NCBI RefSeq assembly: GCF_001514065.1
Contig: NZ_KQ948429.1
Span: 434,001-498,000 of the forward strand
Reading direction: 5' to 3'
DNA length: 64,000 bases
From: Streptomyces antibioticus
GTDB lineage: Bacteria; Actinomycetota; Actinomycetes; Streptomycetales; Streptomycetaceae
Shown: piece after piece, positions 53,152 to 62,251 of the stretch
Numbering within the stretch: the stretch's first letter is position 1
Layout: every line of letters starts with the position of its first letter
Position numbers and translations under genes: made by a program
Notes under the pieces: generated by a model
The model's input: the letters and a program-made list of their open reading frames with translations, nothing else
What the model was told of the DNA's origin: nothing
The model's database searches: none

Positions 53152-55712
53152 CCGTCATGAAGACCTCGATGCGCAACTTCTTCGCGCACAAGGGGCGCAT
53201 GGCCCTCTCGGCCGTGGCGGTGCTGCTGTCGGTGGCGTTCGTGTGCGGCACGCTGGTGTTCACCGACACCATGAACACGACGTTCGACAAGCTCTTCGCC
53301 ACCACCGCCTCCGATGTCACGGTCTCCCCGAAGGAGGCCAAGAGCGACGACACCCCGCAGAACGGCAAGCCCGCCTCCTTGCCGGCCTCGACCGTCCAGC
53401 AGGTCGCGAAGGCGGACGGCGTGAAGTCCGCCGAAGGCGGCGTCAGTTCGATGAACGTGACCGTCGTCAACAGCGACAACGACAACATGGGGTCGTCCAA
53501 CGGCGCACCCACCATCGCGGGCAACTGGACCAAGGGCGACCTGCGGTCCATGGAGATCACCTCCGGGCACGCCCCGCGCGGGCCGACCGAGACCATGGTC
53601 GACGCGGACACCGCCGACAAGCACCACCTGAAGATCGGCGACGAGCTGCGCACCATCTCCGTCGTCGGTGACTTCAAGGCGAAGATCGTCGGCATCGCCA
53701 CCTTCAAGGTCACCAACCCGGGCGCGGCGATCGTCTACTTCGACACCGCCACCGCCCAGCGTGAACTCCTCGGCGCGGAGGGCCGCTTCACCCAGGTCTT
53801 CGCCACCGCGGCCTCCGGCGTCAGCGACACCCAGCTCAAGCAGAACGTCACCAAGGCGCTGGACGGCTCGTACAAGATCCAGACGGCCAAGGAGAACGCC
53901 GACGAGAACCGCGAGGACGTCGGCGAGTTCATGAACGTCATCAAGTACGCCATGCTCGGCTTCGCCGGGATCGCGTTCCTGGTCGGCATCTTCCTGATCA
54001 TCAACACCTTCTCCATGCTGGTCGCCCAGCGCACCCGCGAGATCGGCCTGATGCGGGCCATCGGCTCCTCCCGCAAGCAGGTCAACCGTTCCGTGCTGGT
54101 CGAGGCGCTGCTGCTCGGCTTCGTCGGCTCGATCCTCGGCGTCGGCGCCGGTGTCGGCATCGCGATCGGCCTGATGAAGCTCATGTCCATGGCGGGCATG
54201 AACCTCTCCACCGACGACCTCACCATCAAGGCCTCCACCCCGGTGGCCGGCCTGGTCCTCGGCGTCGTCGTCACCGTCCTCGCCGCCTACCTGCCCGCCC
54301 GCCGGGCCGGCAAGGTCTCCCCGATGGCCGCCCTGCGCGACGCCGGTACACCGGCCGACGGCAAGGCCGGCCTGGTGCGCGGCCTGATCGGGCTCGCCTT
54401 GACGGGCGCCGGCGGTTACGCCCTCTACGCCGCCGCCACCGCCGACACGGCCAAGGACGGCTCGCTGCTGCTGGCCGGAGGCGTGGTCCTCTCCCTGATC
54501 GGCTTCGTCGTCATCGGCCCGCTGCTGGCGGGCGGGGTCGTCCGAGTGATCAGCGCGCTGATCCTGCGGGGCTTCGGCCCGGTCGGCCGCATGGCCGAGC
54601 GCAACGCCCTGCGCAACCCCCGCCGTACGGGGGCCACGGGCGCGGCCCTGATGATCGGCCTGGCCCTGGTGGCCTGCCTGTCGGTGGTCGGCTCCTCGAT
54701 GGTCGCCTCGGCCACGTCCGAGCTCGACAAGTCGGTCGGCGCGGACTTCATCGTCGAGGGCAACCAGCGGATCGTCCCGCAGGCCCAGAAGGCCATGGAG
54801 CGGACCCCGGGCCTGGCCCACGTGACCTCGTACAAGGAGGTCGAGGCGGTCCTGACCTCGCCCGACGGCAAGAAGGACGACTCCGAGGTGACGGCGGCCG
54901 ACCCGACGTACGCCCAGGACCTGCGCCGCGCCACGACGGAGGGCACCCTCTCCGCCGCCTACGGCAAGGACTCCATGTCCGTCGGCTCCGACTACGCCAA
55001 GGACCACGGCGTCCACGTCGGCGACAGCATCACCGTCGCCTTCAAGGGCGGCAGTACGGCGAAGCTCAAGGTCGCGGCCATCACCGACGACGACTCGGCG
55101 CTGGACCAGGGAGCGCGCTACCTCTCCATCGCGACGATGAAGCAGTACGTCCCCGCCGACCAGATCCCGCCGAACACGATCATGTTCGCCAAGGCCAAGG
55201 ACGGCCAGGAGAAGCAGGCCTACGCCGCCCTGAAGAAGTCGCTGGACGACTACCCGCAGTACCAGGTGCGCGACCAGACCGACTACAAGCAGGAGCTGAA
55301 GGACCAGATCGGCCAGCTGCTCAACATGGTCTACGGCCTGCTGGCCCTGGCGATCATCGTGGCGGTCCTCGGTGTCGTGAACACCCTGGCGCTGTCCGTC
55401 GTCGAGCGGACCCGGGAGATCGGCCTCATGCGGGCCATCGGCCTCTCGCGGCGCCAGCTGCGCCGGATGATCCGCATGGAGTCGGTGGTCATCGCCCTCT
55501 TCGGCGCCCTGCTGGGCCTGGGCCTGGGCATGGGCTGGGGCGCCACCGCGCAGAAGCTGCTCGCTCTGGAGGGCCTGAACGTCCTCGACATCCCCTGGCC
55601 GACGATCATCGGGGTGTTCGTCGGATCGGCCTTCGTGGGCCTGTTCGCCGCCCTGGTCCCGGCGTTCCGGGCGGGACGGATGAACGTCCTGAACGCGATC
55701 GCCACCGAGTAG
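53148..55712 (+). CDS. FtsX-like ABC permease (MacB type, two FtsX repeats)
   Basis: The 854-residue permease has two FtsX/MacB modules: an N-terminal helix, an extracellular domain (about 40-260), three helices around FAGIAFLVGIFLIINTFSML with QRTREIGLMRAIGSSRKQV, a central pair of helices (LLLAGGVVLSLIGFVVIGPL), a second helix-extracellular module starting RTGATGAALMIGLALVACLS, and a final three-helix unit with ERTREIGLMRAIGLSRRQL. Such mechanotransmission permeases export peptides or antibiotics or sense envelope stress. Cognate ATPase precedes it. A 17-bp terminator follows. Confidence 0.92.
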   Translation: MTVMKTSMRNFFAHKGRMALSAVAVLLSVAFVCGTLVFTDTMNTTFDKLFATTASDVTVSPKEAKSDDTPQNGKPASLPASTVQQVAKADGVKSAEGGVSSMNVTVVNSDNDNMGSSNGAPTIAGNWTKGDLRSMEITSGHAPRGPTETMVDADTADKHHLKIGDELRTISVVGDFKAKIVGIATFKVTNPGAAIVYFDTATAQRELLGAEGRFTQVFATAASGVSDTQLKQNVTKALDGSYKIQTAKENADENREDVGEFMNVIKYAMLGFAGIAFLVGIFLIINTFSMLVAQRTREIGLMRAIGSSRKQVNRSVLVEALLLGFVGSILGVGAGVGIAIGLMKLMSMAGMNLSTDDLTIKASTPVAGLVLGVVVTVLAAYLPARRAGKVSPMAALRDAGTPADGKAGLVRGLIGLALTGAGGYALYAAATADTAKDGSLLLAGGVVLSLIGFVVIGPLLAGGVVRVISALILRGFGPVGRMAERNALRNPRRTGATGAALMIGLALVACLSVVGSSMVASATSELDKSVGADFIVEGNQRIVPQAQKAMERTPGLAHVTSYKEVEAVLTSPDGKKDDSEVTAADPTYAQDLRRATTEGTLSAAYGKDSMSVGSDYAKDHGVHVGDSITVAFKGGSTAKLKVAAITDDDSALDQGARYLSIATMKQYVPADQIPPNTIMFAKAKDGQEKQAYAALKKSLDDYPQYQVRDQTDYKQELKDQIGQLLNMVYGLLALAIIVAVLGVVNTLALSVVERTREIGLMRAIGLSRRQLRRMIRMESVVIALFGALLGLGLGMGWGATAQKLLALEGLNVLDIPWPTIIGVFVGSAFVGLFAALVPAFRAGRMNVLNAIATE

Positions 55713-55747
55713 CCGACGGGGGAGCAGGGGGGTACGGGGGAGCAGGG

Positions 55748-55787
55748 CCCGGCGCCGAGAAGTCACGGGGGACTTCTCGGCGCCGGG
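55748..55787 (+). terminator. 17-bp terminator after the ABC operon
   Basis: CCCGGCGCCGAGAAGTC (55748-55764) and GACTTCTCGGCGCCGGG (55771-55787) form a perfect 17-bp stem with a 6-base loop, followed by a short T-containing run. Confidence 0.92.
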
Positions 55788-55964
55788 TCCGTTGCTTTCC
55801 GGTTCACGGGGAGACCCAGGGTTATCCACAGGCCCGGCAGCGCCGCTCGCAGCGACGTACGCTGGATACCCCCCGGCCGGTCACCGTGTCGGGCCCTTCG
55901 TGTTGCCCATCCACGTTCGTGTCGCCCACGTGTTGCCCCCTCCCAGGACGGAAAGCCCCCCTCC

Positions 55965-58900
55965 ATGAGCCTGCACGGTCTGCTCGACGCCGTAGTCAAG
56001 GACACCGCCCTCGCGGAAGCGATCACCGCGGCCGCGGACGGCAACCGTATGCACGTCGACCTGGTCGGCCCCCCGGCGGCCCGCCCCTTCGCGATCGCCG
56101 CGCTGGCCCGCGAGGCCGGCCGCCCGGTGCTGGCGGTGACGGCGACGGGCCGCGAGGCGGAGGACCTGGCCGCGGCCCTGCGCTCGCTGCTGCCCTCGGA
56201 GGGTGTCGTCGAGTACCCCTCCTGGGAGACGCTGCCGCACGAGCGGCTCAGCCCGCGCAGCGACACCGTCGGCCGCCGCCTCGCCGTCCTGCGCCGCCTG
56301 GCCCACCCGCGCCCCGACGACCCCGAGACCGGCCCGGTGTCGGTGGTCGTGGCGCCCGTCCGCTCGGTGCTCCAGCCGCAGGTCAAGGGCCTCGGCGACC
56401 TGGAACCCGTCGCCCTGCGCACAGGCCAGAACGCCGACCTCGACGCGATCGTCGAAGCCCTCGCGGCCGCCGCCTACGCGCGCGTGGAGCTCGTCGAGAA
56501 GCGCGGCGAGTTCGCCGTGCGCGGCGGCATCCTGGACGTCTTCCCGCCCACCGAGGAGCACCCCCTCCGCATCGAGTTCTGGGGCGACGACGTCGAGGAG
56601 ATCCGCTACTTCAAGGTCGCCGACCAGCGCTCCCTGGAGATCGCCGAGCACGGCCTGTGGGCGCCGCCCTGCCGCGAGCTGCTCCTCACCGCCGAGGTAC
56701 GCGCGCGTGCCGCCGCCCTCGCCGAGGAGCACCCCGAGCTCGGCGAGCTGCTCGGCAAGATCGCCGAGGGCATCGCCGTGGAGGGCATGGAGTCCCTCGC
56801 ACCGGTCCTCGTCGACGACATGGAGCTGCTGCTGGACGTGCTGCCCAAGGGCGCCATGGCCGTCGTGTGCGATCCGGAGCGGGTACGCACGCGTGCCGCC
56901 GACCTGGTGGCGACCTCGCAGGAGTTCCTGCAAGCCTCCTGGGCGGCCACCGCGGGCGGCGGCGAGGCGCCGATCGACGTCGGCGCGGCCTCCCTGTGGT
57001 CCATCGCCGACGTCCGGGACCGGGCGCGTGAGCTGGACATGATGTGGTGGTCGGTGTCGCCGTTCGCCGCCGACCTGGAGCTGGAGGCGGACACCCTCCA
57101 GCTCGGCATGCACGCGCCCGAGACCTACCGCGGCGACACCGCCAAGGCCCTCGCCGACACCAAGGGCTGGCTCGCCGAGGGCTGGCGCACGGTCTTCGTG
57201 ACCGAGGCCCACGGCCCCGCCGCCCGCACGGTCGAGGTGCTCGGCGGGGAGGGCATCGCGGCCCGCCTGGACGCCGAGCTGGGGGAGATCTCCCCGTCCG
57301 TCGTGCACGTGGCGTGCGGCTCGATCGACTACGGCTTCGTCGACCCGGCGCTGAAGCTCGCCGTCCTCACCGAGACCGACCTGACCGGCCAGAAGGCGGC
57401 CGGCAAGGACGGCGCCCGGATGCCCGCCCGGCGCCGCAAGACCATCGACCCGCTCACCCTGGAGACGGGCGACTACATCGTCCACGAACAGCACGGCGTG
57501 GGCCGCTACATCGAGATGGTCCAGCGCACCGTGCAGGGCGCCACCCGCGAGTACCTCGTCGTCGAGTACGCCCCCGCCAAGCGCGGCCAGCCCGGTGACC
57601 GCCTCTACATCCCCACCGACCAGCTGGAGCAGATCACCAAGTACGTCGGCGGCGAGGCCCCCACCCTGCACCGCCTGGGCGGCGCCGACTGGACGAAGAC
57701 CAAGGCCCGCGCGAAGAAGGCCGTCAAGGAGATCGCGGCCGACCTGATCAGGCTCTACAGCGCGCGCATGGCGGCCCCCGGCCACACCTTCGGCCCGGAC
57801 ACGCCCTGGCAGCGCGAGCTGGAGGACGCCTTCCCGTACGCCGAGACCCCCGACCAGCTGACCACCATCGCCGAGGTCAAGGAGGACATGGAGAAGTCGG
57901 TCCCCATGGACCGCCTGATCTGCGGCGACGTCGGCTACGGCAAGACGGAGATCGCCGTGCGCGCCGCCTTCAAGGCGGTGCAGGACGGCAAGCAGGTCGC
58001 GGTGCTCGTCCCGACGACCCTCCTGGTCCAGCAGCACTTCGGCACCTTCTCCGAGCGCTACTCCCAGTTCCCGGTGAACGTCCGCGCGCTGAGCCGCTTC
58101 CAGACGGACACCGAGGCGAAGGCCGTCCTGGAGGGCCTGCGCGAGGGCTCGGTGGACGTCGTCATCGGCACCCACCGTCTGTTCTCCTCCGAGACCAAGT
58201 TCAAGGACCTGGGCCTGGTCATCGTCGACGAGGAGCAGCGCTTCGGCGTCGAGCACAAGGAGCAGCTGAAGAAGCTCCGCGCCAACGTCGACGTCCTGAC
58301 GATGTCCGCCACCCCGATCCCCAGGACCCTGGAGATGGCCGTCACCGGCATCCGCGAGATGTCGACGATCACGACCCCGCCGGAGGAGCGCCACCCGGTG
58401 CTCACCTTCGTCGGCCCGTACGAGGAGAAGCAGATCGGCGCGGCCATCCGCCGTGAACTGCTGCGCGAGGGCCAGGTCTTCTACATCCACAACCGGGTGG
58501 AATCGATCGACCGCGCGGCCGCCCGGCTGCGCGAGATCGTCCCCGAGGCGCGGATCGCGACGGCTCACGGCCAGATGTCGGAGTCGGCGCTGGAGCAGGT
58601 CGTCGTCGACTTCTGGGAGAAGAAGTTCGACGTCCTGGTGTCGACGACGATCGTGGAATCCGGCATCGACATCTCCAACGCGAACACGCTGATCGTGGAG
58701 CGCGGCGACAACTTCGGCCTGTCGCAGCTGCATCAGCTGCGGGGCCGGGTGGGCCGAGGGCGGGAACGGGGCTACGCGTACTTCCTCTACCCCCCGGAGA
58801 AGCCGCTGACCGAGACGGCCCACGAGCGCCTGGCCACCATCGCCCAGCACACGGAGATGGGCGCGGGCATGTACGTGGCCATGAAGGACCTGGAGATCCG

Positions 58901-59495
58901 AGGCGCGGGCAACCTCCTCGGCGGCGAGCAGTCCGGCCACATCGCGGGCGTCGGCTTCGACCTGTACGTCCGCATGGTCGGCGAGGCGGTCGCGGACTAC
59001 CGGGCCTCCCTGGAGGGCGGTGTCGAGGAGGAGCCGCCCCTGGAGGTCAAGATCGAGCTCCCGGTCGACGCCCACGTCCCGCACGACTACGCACCCGGCG
59101 AGCGCCTCCGGTTGCAGGCCTACCGCGCGATCGCCGCGGCCAACACCGAGGAGGACATCAAGGCCGTACGGGAGGAACTCGTCGACCGCTACGGCAAGTT
59201 GCCCGAGCCGGTGGAGAACCTGCTGCTGGTAGCGGGCCTGCGGATGCTGGCCCGCGCGTGCGGCGTCGGCGAGATCGTCCTGCAGGGCACCAACATCCGC
59301 TTCGCGCCCGTGGAGTTGCGGGAGTCGCAGGAACTGCGCCTCAAGCGGCTGTACCCGGGGACGGTCATCAAGCCGGCGGCCCACCAGGTGCTGGTGCCGC
59401 GCCCGAAGACGGCGAAGGTGGGCGGGAAGCCGTTGGTCGGGCGGGAGTTGCTGGGGTGGGTCGGGGAGTTCCTGACGTCGATCCTGGGGTCTTAG
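55965..59495 (+). CDS. mfd: Transcription-repair coupling factor
   Basis: Mfd removes RNA polymerase stalled at DNA damage and recruits UvrA. The 1176-residue protein has the UvrB-homology N-terminal part (VVEYPSWETLPHERLSPRSD), an RNA-polymerase interaction domain (GDYIVHEQHGVGRYIEM), and a RecG-like translocase: DRLICGDVGYGKTEIAVRAA (Walker A), LVIVDEEQRFGVEHKE (DEEQ box), MSATPIPRTLEMA, and STTIVESGIDISNANTLIV, then QLHQLRGRVGRGRERGYAYF, with a C-terminal TRCF domain. Length is typical. The ATG at 55965 is the family start. Confidence 0.97.
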   Translation: MSLHGLLDAVVKDTALAEAITAAADGNRMHVDLVGPPAARPFAIAALAREAGRPVLAVTATGREAEDLAAALRSLLPSEGVVEYPSWETLPHERLSPRSDTVGRRLAVLRRLAHPRPDDPETGPVSVVVAPVRSVLQPQVKGLGDLEPVALRTGQNADLDAIVEALAAAAYARVELVEKRGEFAVRGGILDVFPPTEEHPLRIEFWGDDVEEIRYFKVADQRSLEIAEHGLWAPPCRELLLTAEVRARAAALAEEHPELGELLGKIAEGIAVEGMESLAPVLVDDMELLLDVLPKGAMAVVCDPERVRTRAADLVATSQEFLQASWAATAGGGEAPIDVGAASLWSIADVRDRARELDMMWWSVSPFAADLELEADTLQLGMHAPETYRGDTAKALADTKGWLAEGWRTVFVTEAHGPAARTVEVLGGEGIAARLDAELGEISPSVVHVACGSIDYGFVDPALKLAVLTETDLTGQKAAGKDGARMPARRRKTIDPLTLETGDYIVHEQHGVGRYIEMVQRTVQGATREYLVVEYAPAKRGQPGDRLYIPTDQLEQITKYVGGEAPTLHRLGGADWTKTKARAKKAVKEIAADLIRLYSARMAAPGHTFGPDTPWQRELEDAFPYAETPDQLTTIAEVKEDMEKSVPMDRLICGDVGYGKTEIAVRAAFKAVQDGKQVAVLVPTTLLVQQHFGTFSERYSQFPVNVRALSRFQTDTEAKAVLEGLREGSVDVVIGTHRLFSSETKFKDLGLVIVDEEQRFGVEHKEQLKKLRANVDVLTMSATPIPRTLEMAVTGIREMSTITTPPEERHPVLTFVGPYEEKQIGAAIRRELLREGQVFYIHNRVESIDRAAARLREIVPEARIATAHGQMSESALEQVVVDFWEKKFDVLVSTTIVESGIDISNANTLIVERGDNFGLSQLHQLRGRVGRGRERGYAYFLYPPEKPLTETAHERLATIAQHTEMGAGMYVAMKDLEIRGAGNLLGGEQSGHIAGVGFDLYVRMVGEAVADYRASLEGGVEEEPPLEVKIELPVDAHVPHDYAPGERLRLQAYRAIAAANTEEDIKAVREELVDRYGKLPEPVENLLLVAGLRMLARACGVGEIVLQGTNIRFAPVELRESQELRLKRLYPGTVIKPAAHQVLVPRPKTAKVGGKPLVGRELLGWVGEFLTSILGS

Positions 59496-59504
59496 CGGGG
59501 GCCG

Positions 59505-59640
59505 TACCGGTCCGGTGTCGTGTGGTGCCGGGTCTGGTGCGGTGTGGTGGTGCCGGGTCCGGTGCGGTGTGGTGGTGCCGGGTCTGGTGCGGTGTGGTGG
59601 TGCCGGGTTCGGTCGAGTGTGCCGGGTCCGGTGCCGGGGC
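59505..59640. repeat. 25-bp minisatellite between mfd and the TetR gene
   Basis: Three exact-length 25-bp units, GGTGCCGGGT(C/T)(T/C)GGTGCGGTGTGGT in consensus, lie head to tail at 59524-59548, 59549-59573 and 59574-59598, with a degenerate fourth unit and partial units on both sides. Units 1 and 3 are identical and unit 2 differs at one base. It fills nearly the whole gap between the convergent mfd and TetR genes and has G/T strand bias. Confidence 0.88.
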
Positions 59641-59643
59641 CGG

Positions 59644-60228
59644 TCAGCGGAACAGCGTTGCCGCGAGTGTGCGGAACACCTCCTCGGGGTCCTGGGCGCC
59701 CACCGGGCCGTCCAGGTTGTGGCTCAGGAGGAGCGTTGCGAATCCGTGGGCGAGGGACCAGGCGGCGACGCCGGCGAGGCGGGGGTCGACGTCGCCGGGG
59801 TCCACGGCGGACACGGAGTCGCGCAGGGCGTCGCCGGCGAGGGCGCGGGCCGTGGTCAGTTCGAGGTCGTCGGCGCGCAGCAGCCCGGGCGTGAACATCA
59901 CCTGGAAGTGCGCGGGGTGCTCGCGGGCGAAGCGCACGTAGCGCACGCCCGCCTCCTTGAGGTCCGGGGCCTCCCGGAGCGTGGTCGCCAGTAGCCCGAA
60001 ACCCTCGGCGGCGATCGACGTCAGCAGACCGGTGCGGTCCTTGAAGTGGTGTGCGGGGGCCGCATGGGAGACCCCGGCCCGGCGGGCGAGGTCGCGCAGA
60101 CTCAGCGCGGCGGGCCCGTCGGCGGCGATGACGTCGAGCGCGGCGGTGAGGATCGCGCGGCGCAGGTCGCCGTGGTGGTAGGGCCGGCGCGCGGCCGGCT
60201 TGGTGCTGTCGGTGTCCGCAGGTGCCAT
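59644..60228 (-). CDS. TetR family regulator (WHG-type C-terminus)
   Basis: The 194-residue regulator begins with the YHHGDLRRAILTAALDVIAA motif, followed by LSLRDLARRAGVSHAAPAHH (helix-turn-helix) and FKDRTGLLTSIAAEGFGLLA, and has a C-terminal WHG-type ligand domain. This YHHG/APAHHF subgroup often represses a neighbouring gene. The gene is divergent from the SCO6745-family gene; the 129-base gap holds AATCTAGGCATTGACAAG, AT-rich for this genome, as a likely promoter or operator. Confidence 0.9.
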   Translation of the reverse strand: MAPADTDSTKPAARRPYHHGDLRRAILTAALDVIAADGPAALSLRDLARRAGVSHAAPAHHFKDRTGLLTSIAAEGFGLLATTLREAPDLKEAGVRYVRFAREHPAHFQVMFTPGLLRADDLELTTARALAGDALRDSVSAVDPGDVDPRLAGVAAWSLAHGFATLLLSHNLDGPVGAQDPEEVFRTLAATLFR

Positions 60229-60357
60229 GGACAGCAGCGTACGCCCAATCTAGGCATTGACAAGTTCGGGCGGCCGAGGCAATCTTGTCAGTGTCAAGTT
60301 GCGCGGTGGGCGGCCGAGCGGCCCCCACCGGCTTCGAGTACGACGAGGAGGCGTGGC
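60229..60357. promoter_or_regulatory. Divergent TetR/SCO6745-family control region with TTGACA repeat
   Basis: GCATTGACAAGTT (about 60254-60266) and CTTGTCAGTGTCAAGTT (about 60284-60300) both contain TTGACA/TGTCAA-type half sites: CTTGTCAGTGTCAAG is an imperfect inverted repeat. This is the best operator candidate for the adjacent TetR regulator. Confidence 0.5.
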
Positions 60358-61257
60358 ATGTCACAGCACGAGGGTGGGACCGGCGTCGTCGGCGGCATGG
60401 AGCCGGCCCGGGCGCGTCAGCTCTGGCACCTGCTGGAGCCCCTGCACGCGGTCCTGTACTACGCGCCGGAGGTCTTCGAGGAGGCGGCGGCGCTCGGCTT
60501 CGACACGAAGGAGCGCTGGCCGAGCTACTTCCCCCTCCGTGCGGCGCCGTTGGGGGCGGTGGGCGCCGGGCGCGTGACGTCCGCCTTCTACAGCTTCAGC
60601 CCGCGCATGGTCGCCGAGCATGTCGACGCCGCGTGGGGCATCGCGTCTCCGGAGGCGGTGCTGGCGGCGCGACTGCGGGGGATCGACCGGGCGTACCGCG
60701 CGATGTTCGGCGACCGCGTCGACAGCCCCGAACTGGCGGAGGCCGCCGCCCTCGCCCGGCGTGCGGCCGAGGCGGCGAACACCGCGGGCCGCCCGCTGGC
60801 CGCGGCCAACGCCGCGCTGGAGTGGCCCGAGGCCCCGCACCTCCAGCTGTGGCAGGCGGCGACGATCCTGCGCGAGCACCGCGGCGACGGCCACCTCGCG
60901 GCCCTGCTGGTCGCCGGTCTCGACCCGACCGAGTCGCTCGTCTCCTTCGCGGCGATAGGCGCCGCGTCCGTCGAGCGCTTCGGGAGCCGCGGCTGGAGCG
61001 AGGCGGAATGGACGGCCGCCCGCGAACGCCTGGCCGCGCGCGGCCTGGTCGACGCCGACGGTACGGCCACGGAGGCGGGCCACGCCCTGCGCCGCAGTGT
61101 TGAGGAGCACACCGACCAACTCGCCGTCGCCCCTTGGCAGTCCCTCGCGCCGACCGAGATCGACAGGCTCGTCGAACTGCTCGGTGACTATTGGGTGGCG
61201 GTGCTGTCCTCGGGTCTGCTGCCATCGGAGTCGACGCTGGGGATCGGGAAGGTGTGA
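60358..61257 (+). CDS. SCO6745 family protein
   Basis: The 299-residue protein resembles the actinobacterial SCO6745 (SalK-like) family: ARQLWHLLEPLHAVLYYAPE, FDTKERWPSYFPLRAAPLGA, FYSFSPRMVAEHVDAAWGIA at the N-terminus, and a C-terminal region with a winged-helix feel (GWSEAEWTAARERLAARGLV DADGTATEAG). Biochemical function is not known to me. The ATG at 60358 follows GAGGAGG. It diverges from a TetR gene that may control it and is 25 bases from the next gene. Confidence 0.82.
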   Translation: MSQHEGGTGVVGGMEPARARQLWHLLEPLHAVLYYAPEVFEEAAALGFDTKERWPSYFPLRAAPLGAVGAGRVTSAFYSFSPRMVAEHVDAAWGIASPEAVLAARLRGIDRAYRAMFGDRVDSPELAEAAALARRAAEAANTAGRPLAAANAALEWPEAPHLQLWQAATILREHRGDGHLAALLVAGLDPTESLVSFAAIGAASVERFGSRGWSEAEWTAARERLAARGLVDADGTATEAGHALRRSVEEHTDQLAVAPWQSLAPTEIDRLVELLGDYWVAVLSSGLLPSESTLGIGKV

Positions 61258-61282
61258 GGTCCCAGGAGATGAGGGGGGTGCG

Positions 61283-61783
61283 GTGAGCGACCTGGCGAGG
61301 GACACCGGGAGCGATCTGGCGTGGGACACCGTCAAAGAGCTCTTCGACCCGGAGGAGATGGGCTCGTTGCCCGACCTGCGGGTGCCGGGCACCTCGGCGG
61401 GGGACTGGCAGTCGCTGCTCGACCTCGTCGTGGAACGCGGCTGGAGTCATGAGTACCTGGAGGGCGGCACCGAACTCCCCCTGCCGCGGGCGGCAGCCGT
61501 GCTGGCCCGGCCGGCCGACGCCGAATGCCCCGAGCTGCGGGTCTGGCCGGCTGACGGAATGCTGGCGATCTTCCGCTTCCTCGCGGACGAGGAGATCGAC
61601 TTCGACGTCGACCTGCGGGAGTTGCAGGGGCAGGAGCGCCTCGACCTGTTCTGCGGGTTCCTGCGGACGCTCGGCAGACGGCTCGGCAAGCCGGTCTTCA
61701 TGGACCCGCAGGGTTTCTACGGCCGTCCGATCCTGGCGTACGACGTCGGGCCCGACCGTGTGGTGCTGCTGATGGAGCCGTAG
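61283..61783 (+). CDS. Conserved hypothetical protein
   Basis: This 166-residue soluble, acidic protein follows the SCO6745-family gene by 25 bases. It contains AGDWQSLLDLVVERGWSHEY, ELRVWPADGMLAIFRFLADE and EIDFDVDLRELQGQERLDLF, then LGRRLGKPVFMDPQG. The arrangement (a Trp-rich N-terminal half, a conserved FDVDLRE strand) is seen in Streptomyces hypothetical proteins I cannot name. No catalytic motif is evident. The GTG at 61283 has GAGGGGGG before it; the longer upstream frame is shadow. Confidence 0.75.
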   Translation: MSDLARDTGSDLAWDTVKELFDPEEMGSLPDLRVPGTSAGDWQSLLDLVVERGWSHEYLEGGTELPLPRAAAVLARPADAECPELRVWPADGMLAIFRFLADEEIDFDVDLRELQGQERLDLFCGFLRTLGRRLGKPVFMDPQGFYGRPILAYDVGPDRVVLLMEP

Positions 61784-61835
61784 CCGGCACGCAGGGTCGG
61801 TGCTCCGGGCGCTCCCCGGGCGCGGGACGGACGAA

Positions 61836-61867
61836 GCCGCCCGCGGGAACTGGTCCCCGCGGACGGC
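61836..61867. terminator. Hairpin between the 166-residue gene and the MT0933-like gene
   Basis: GCCG-C-CCGCGGG and CCCGCGG-A-CGGC form a 7 + 4 bp stem with one mismatch and an 8-base loop. It lies between two convergent genes and can serve both. Confidence 0.65.
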
Positions 61868-61902
61868 TCCACGGTTCGGTGTTCCTCCGTGGGTCTCCGG
61901 CC

Positions 61903-62088
61903 TTATGGCTGCTCGGGCCTGTCCCGGTCCATGCCCATCGCGCCTTCGATCTTCTGCTGCGCGTCGTCGACTTGGCTCTCGTACTTGTTGCCCGTCTTCT
62001 CGTTGGCCTTTCTCTCCGCCATGTCGGACATGTCCTTGGCCTTGTCCTGCATCTGGCGGTTGCTCTTGAACCTGTCGAAGATGCCCAT
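61903..62088 (-). CDS. MT0933/Rv0909-like small antitoxin-type protein
   Basis: This 61-residue hydrophilic protein starts MGIFDRFKSNRQMQDKAKDM and has NEKTGNKYESQVDDAQQKIE, the core of the MT0933 (Rv0909) family, labelled antitoxin in databases because Rv0909 pairs with toxin Rv0910. No Rv0910-like toxin gene is next to it here. AAGGAG precedes the ATG at 62088. It diverges from an HNH-nuclease lipoprotein gene (163 bases apart). Whether it is an antitoxin at all is doubtful: this family is widespread in Streptomyces as single genes. Confidence 0.8.
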   Translation of the reverse strand: MGIFDRFKSNRQMQDKAKDMSDMAERKANEKTGNKYESQVDDAQQKIEGAMGMDRDRPEQP

Positions 62089-62251
62089 CCAGAGCTCCTT
62101 TGGGAGGTGACTCGTTTCGACGATACGCCGGAGATGTGAGGGATGCCCCTTGAGGCCCCATATGGTCTGGACCTCTCGCCCGCTACGGTGAGTGCGGGCA
62201 GCAGCTGCCTGTGCGGGGCGGAGACGAACAGAACAAGGGGAGGGGCGCACC

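Noticed and set aside
55822-55830. A perfect E. coli-type DnaA box (TTATCCACA) upstream of mfd, considered as part of an origin or DnaA-regulated promoter.
   Set aside because: It is a single site with no cluster of boxes and no AT-rich unwinding region, and the gene context is not dnaA/dnaN. A chance match or minor regulatory site is more likely.
59505-59640. CRISPR array candidate (regular 25-bp repeats).
   Set aside because: Repeats are directly adjacent without unique spacers and no cas genes are near; it is a minisatellite.
61903-62088. A complete toxin-antitoxin module around the MT0933-like gene.
   Set aside because: No Rv0910-like or other recognised toxin gene is adjacent, and similar genes occur alone in Streptomyces.
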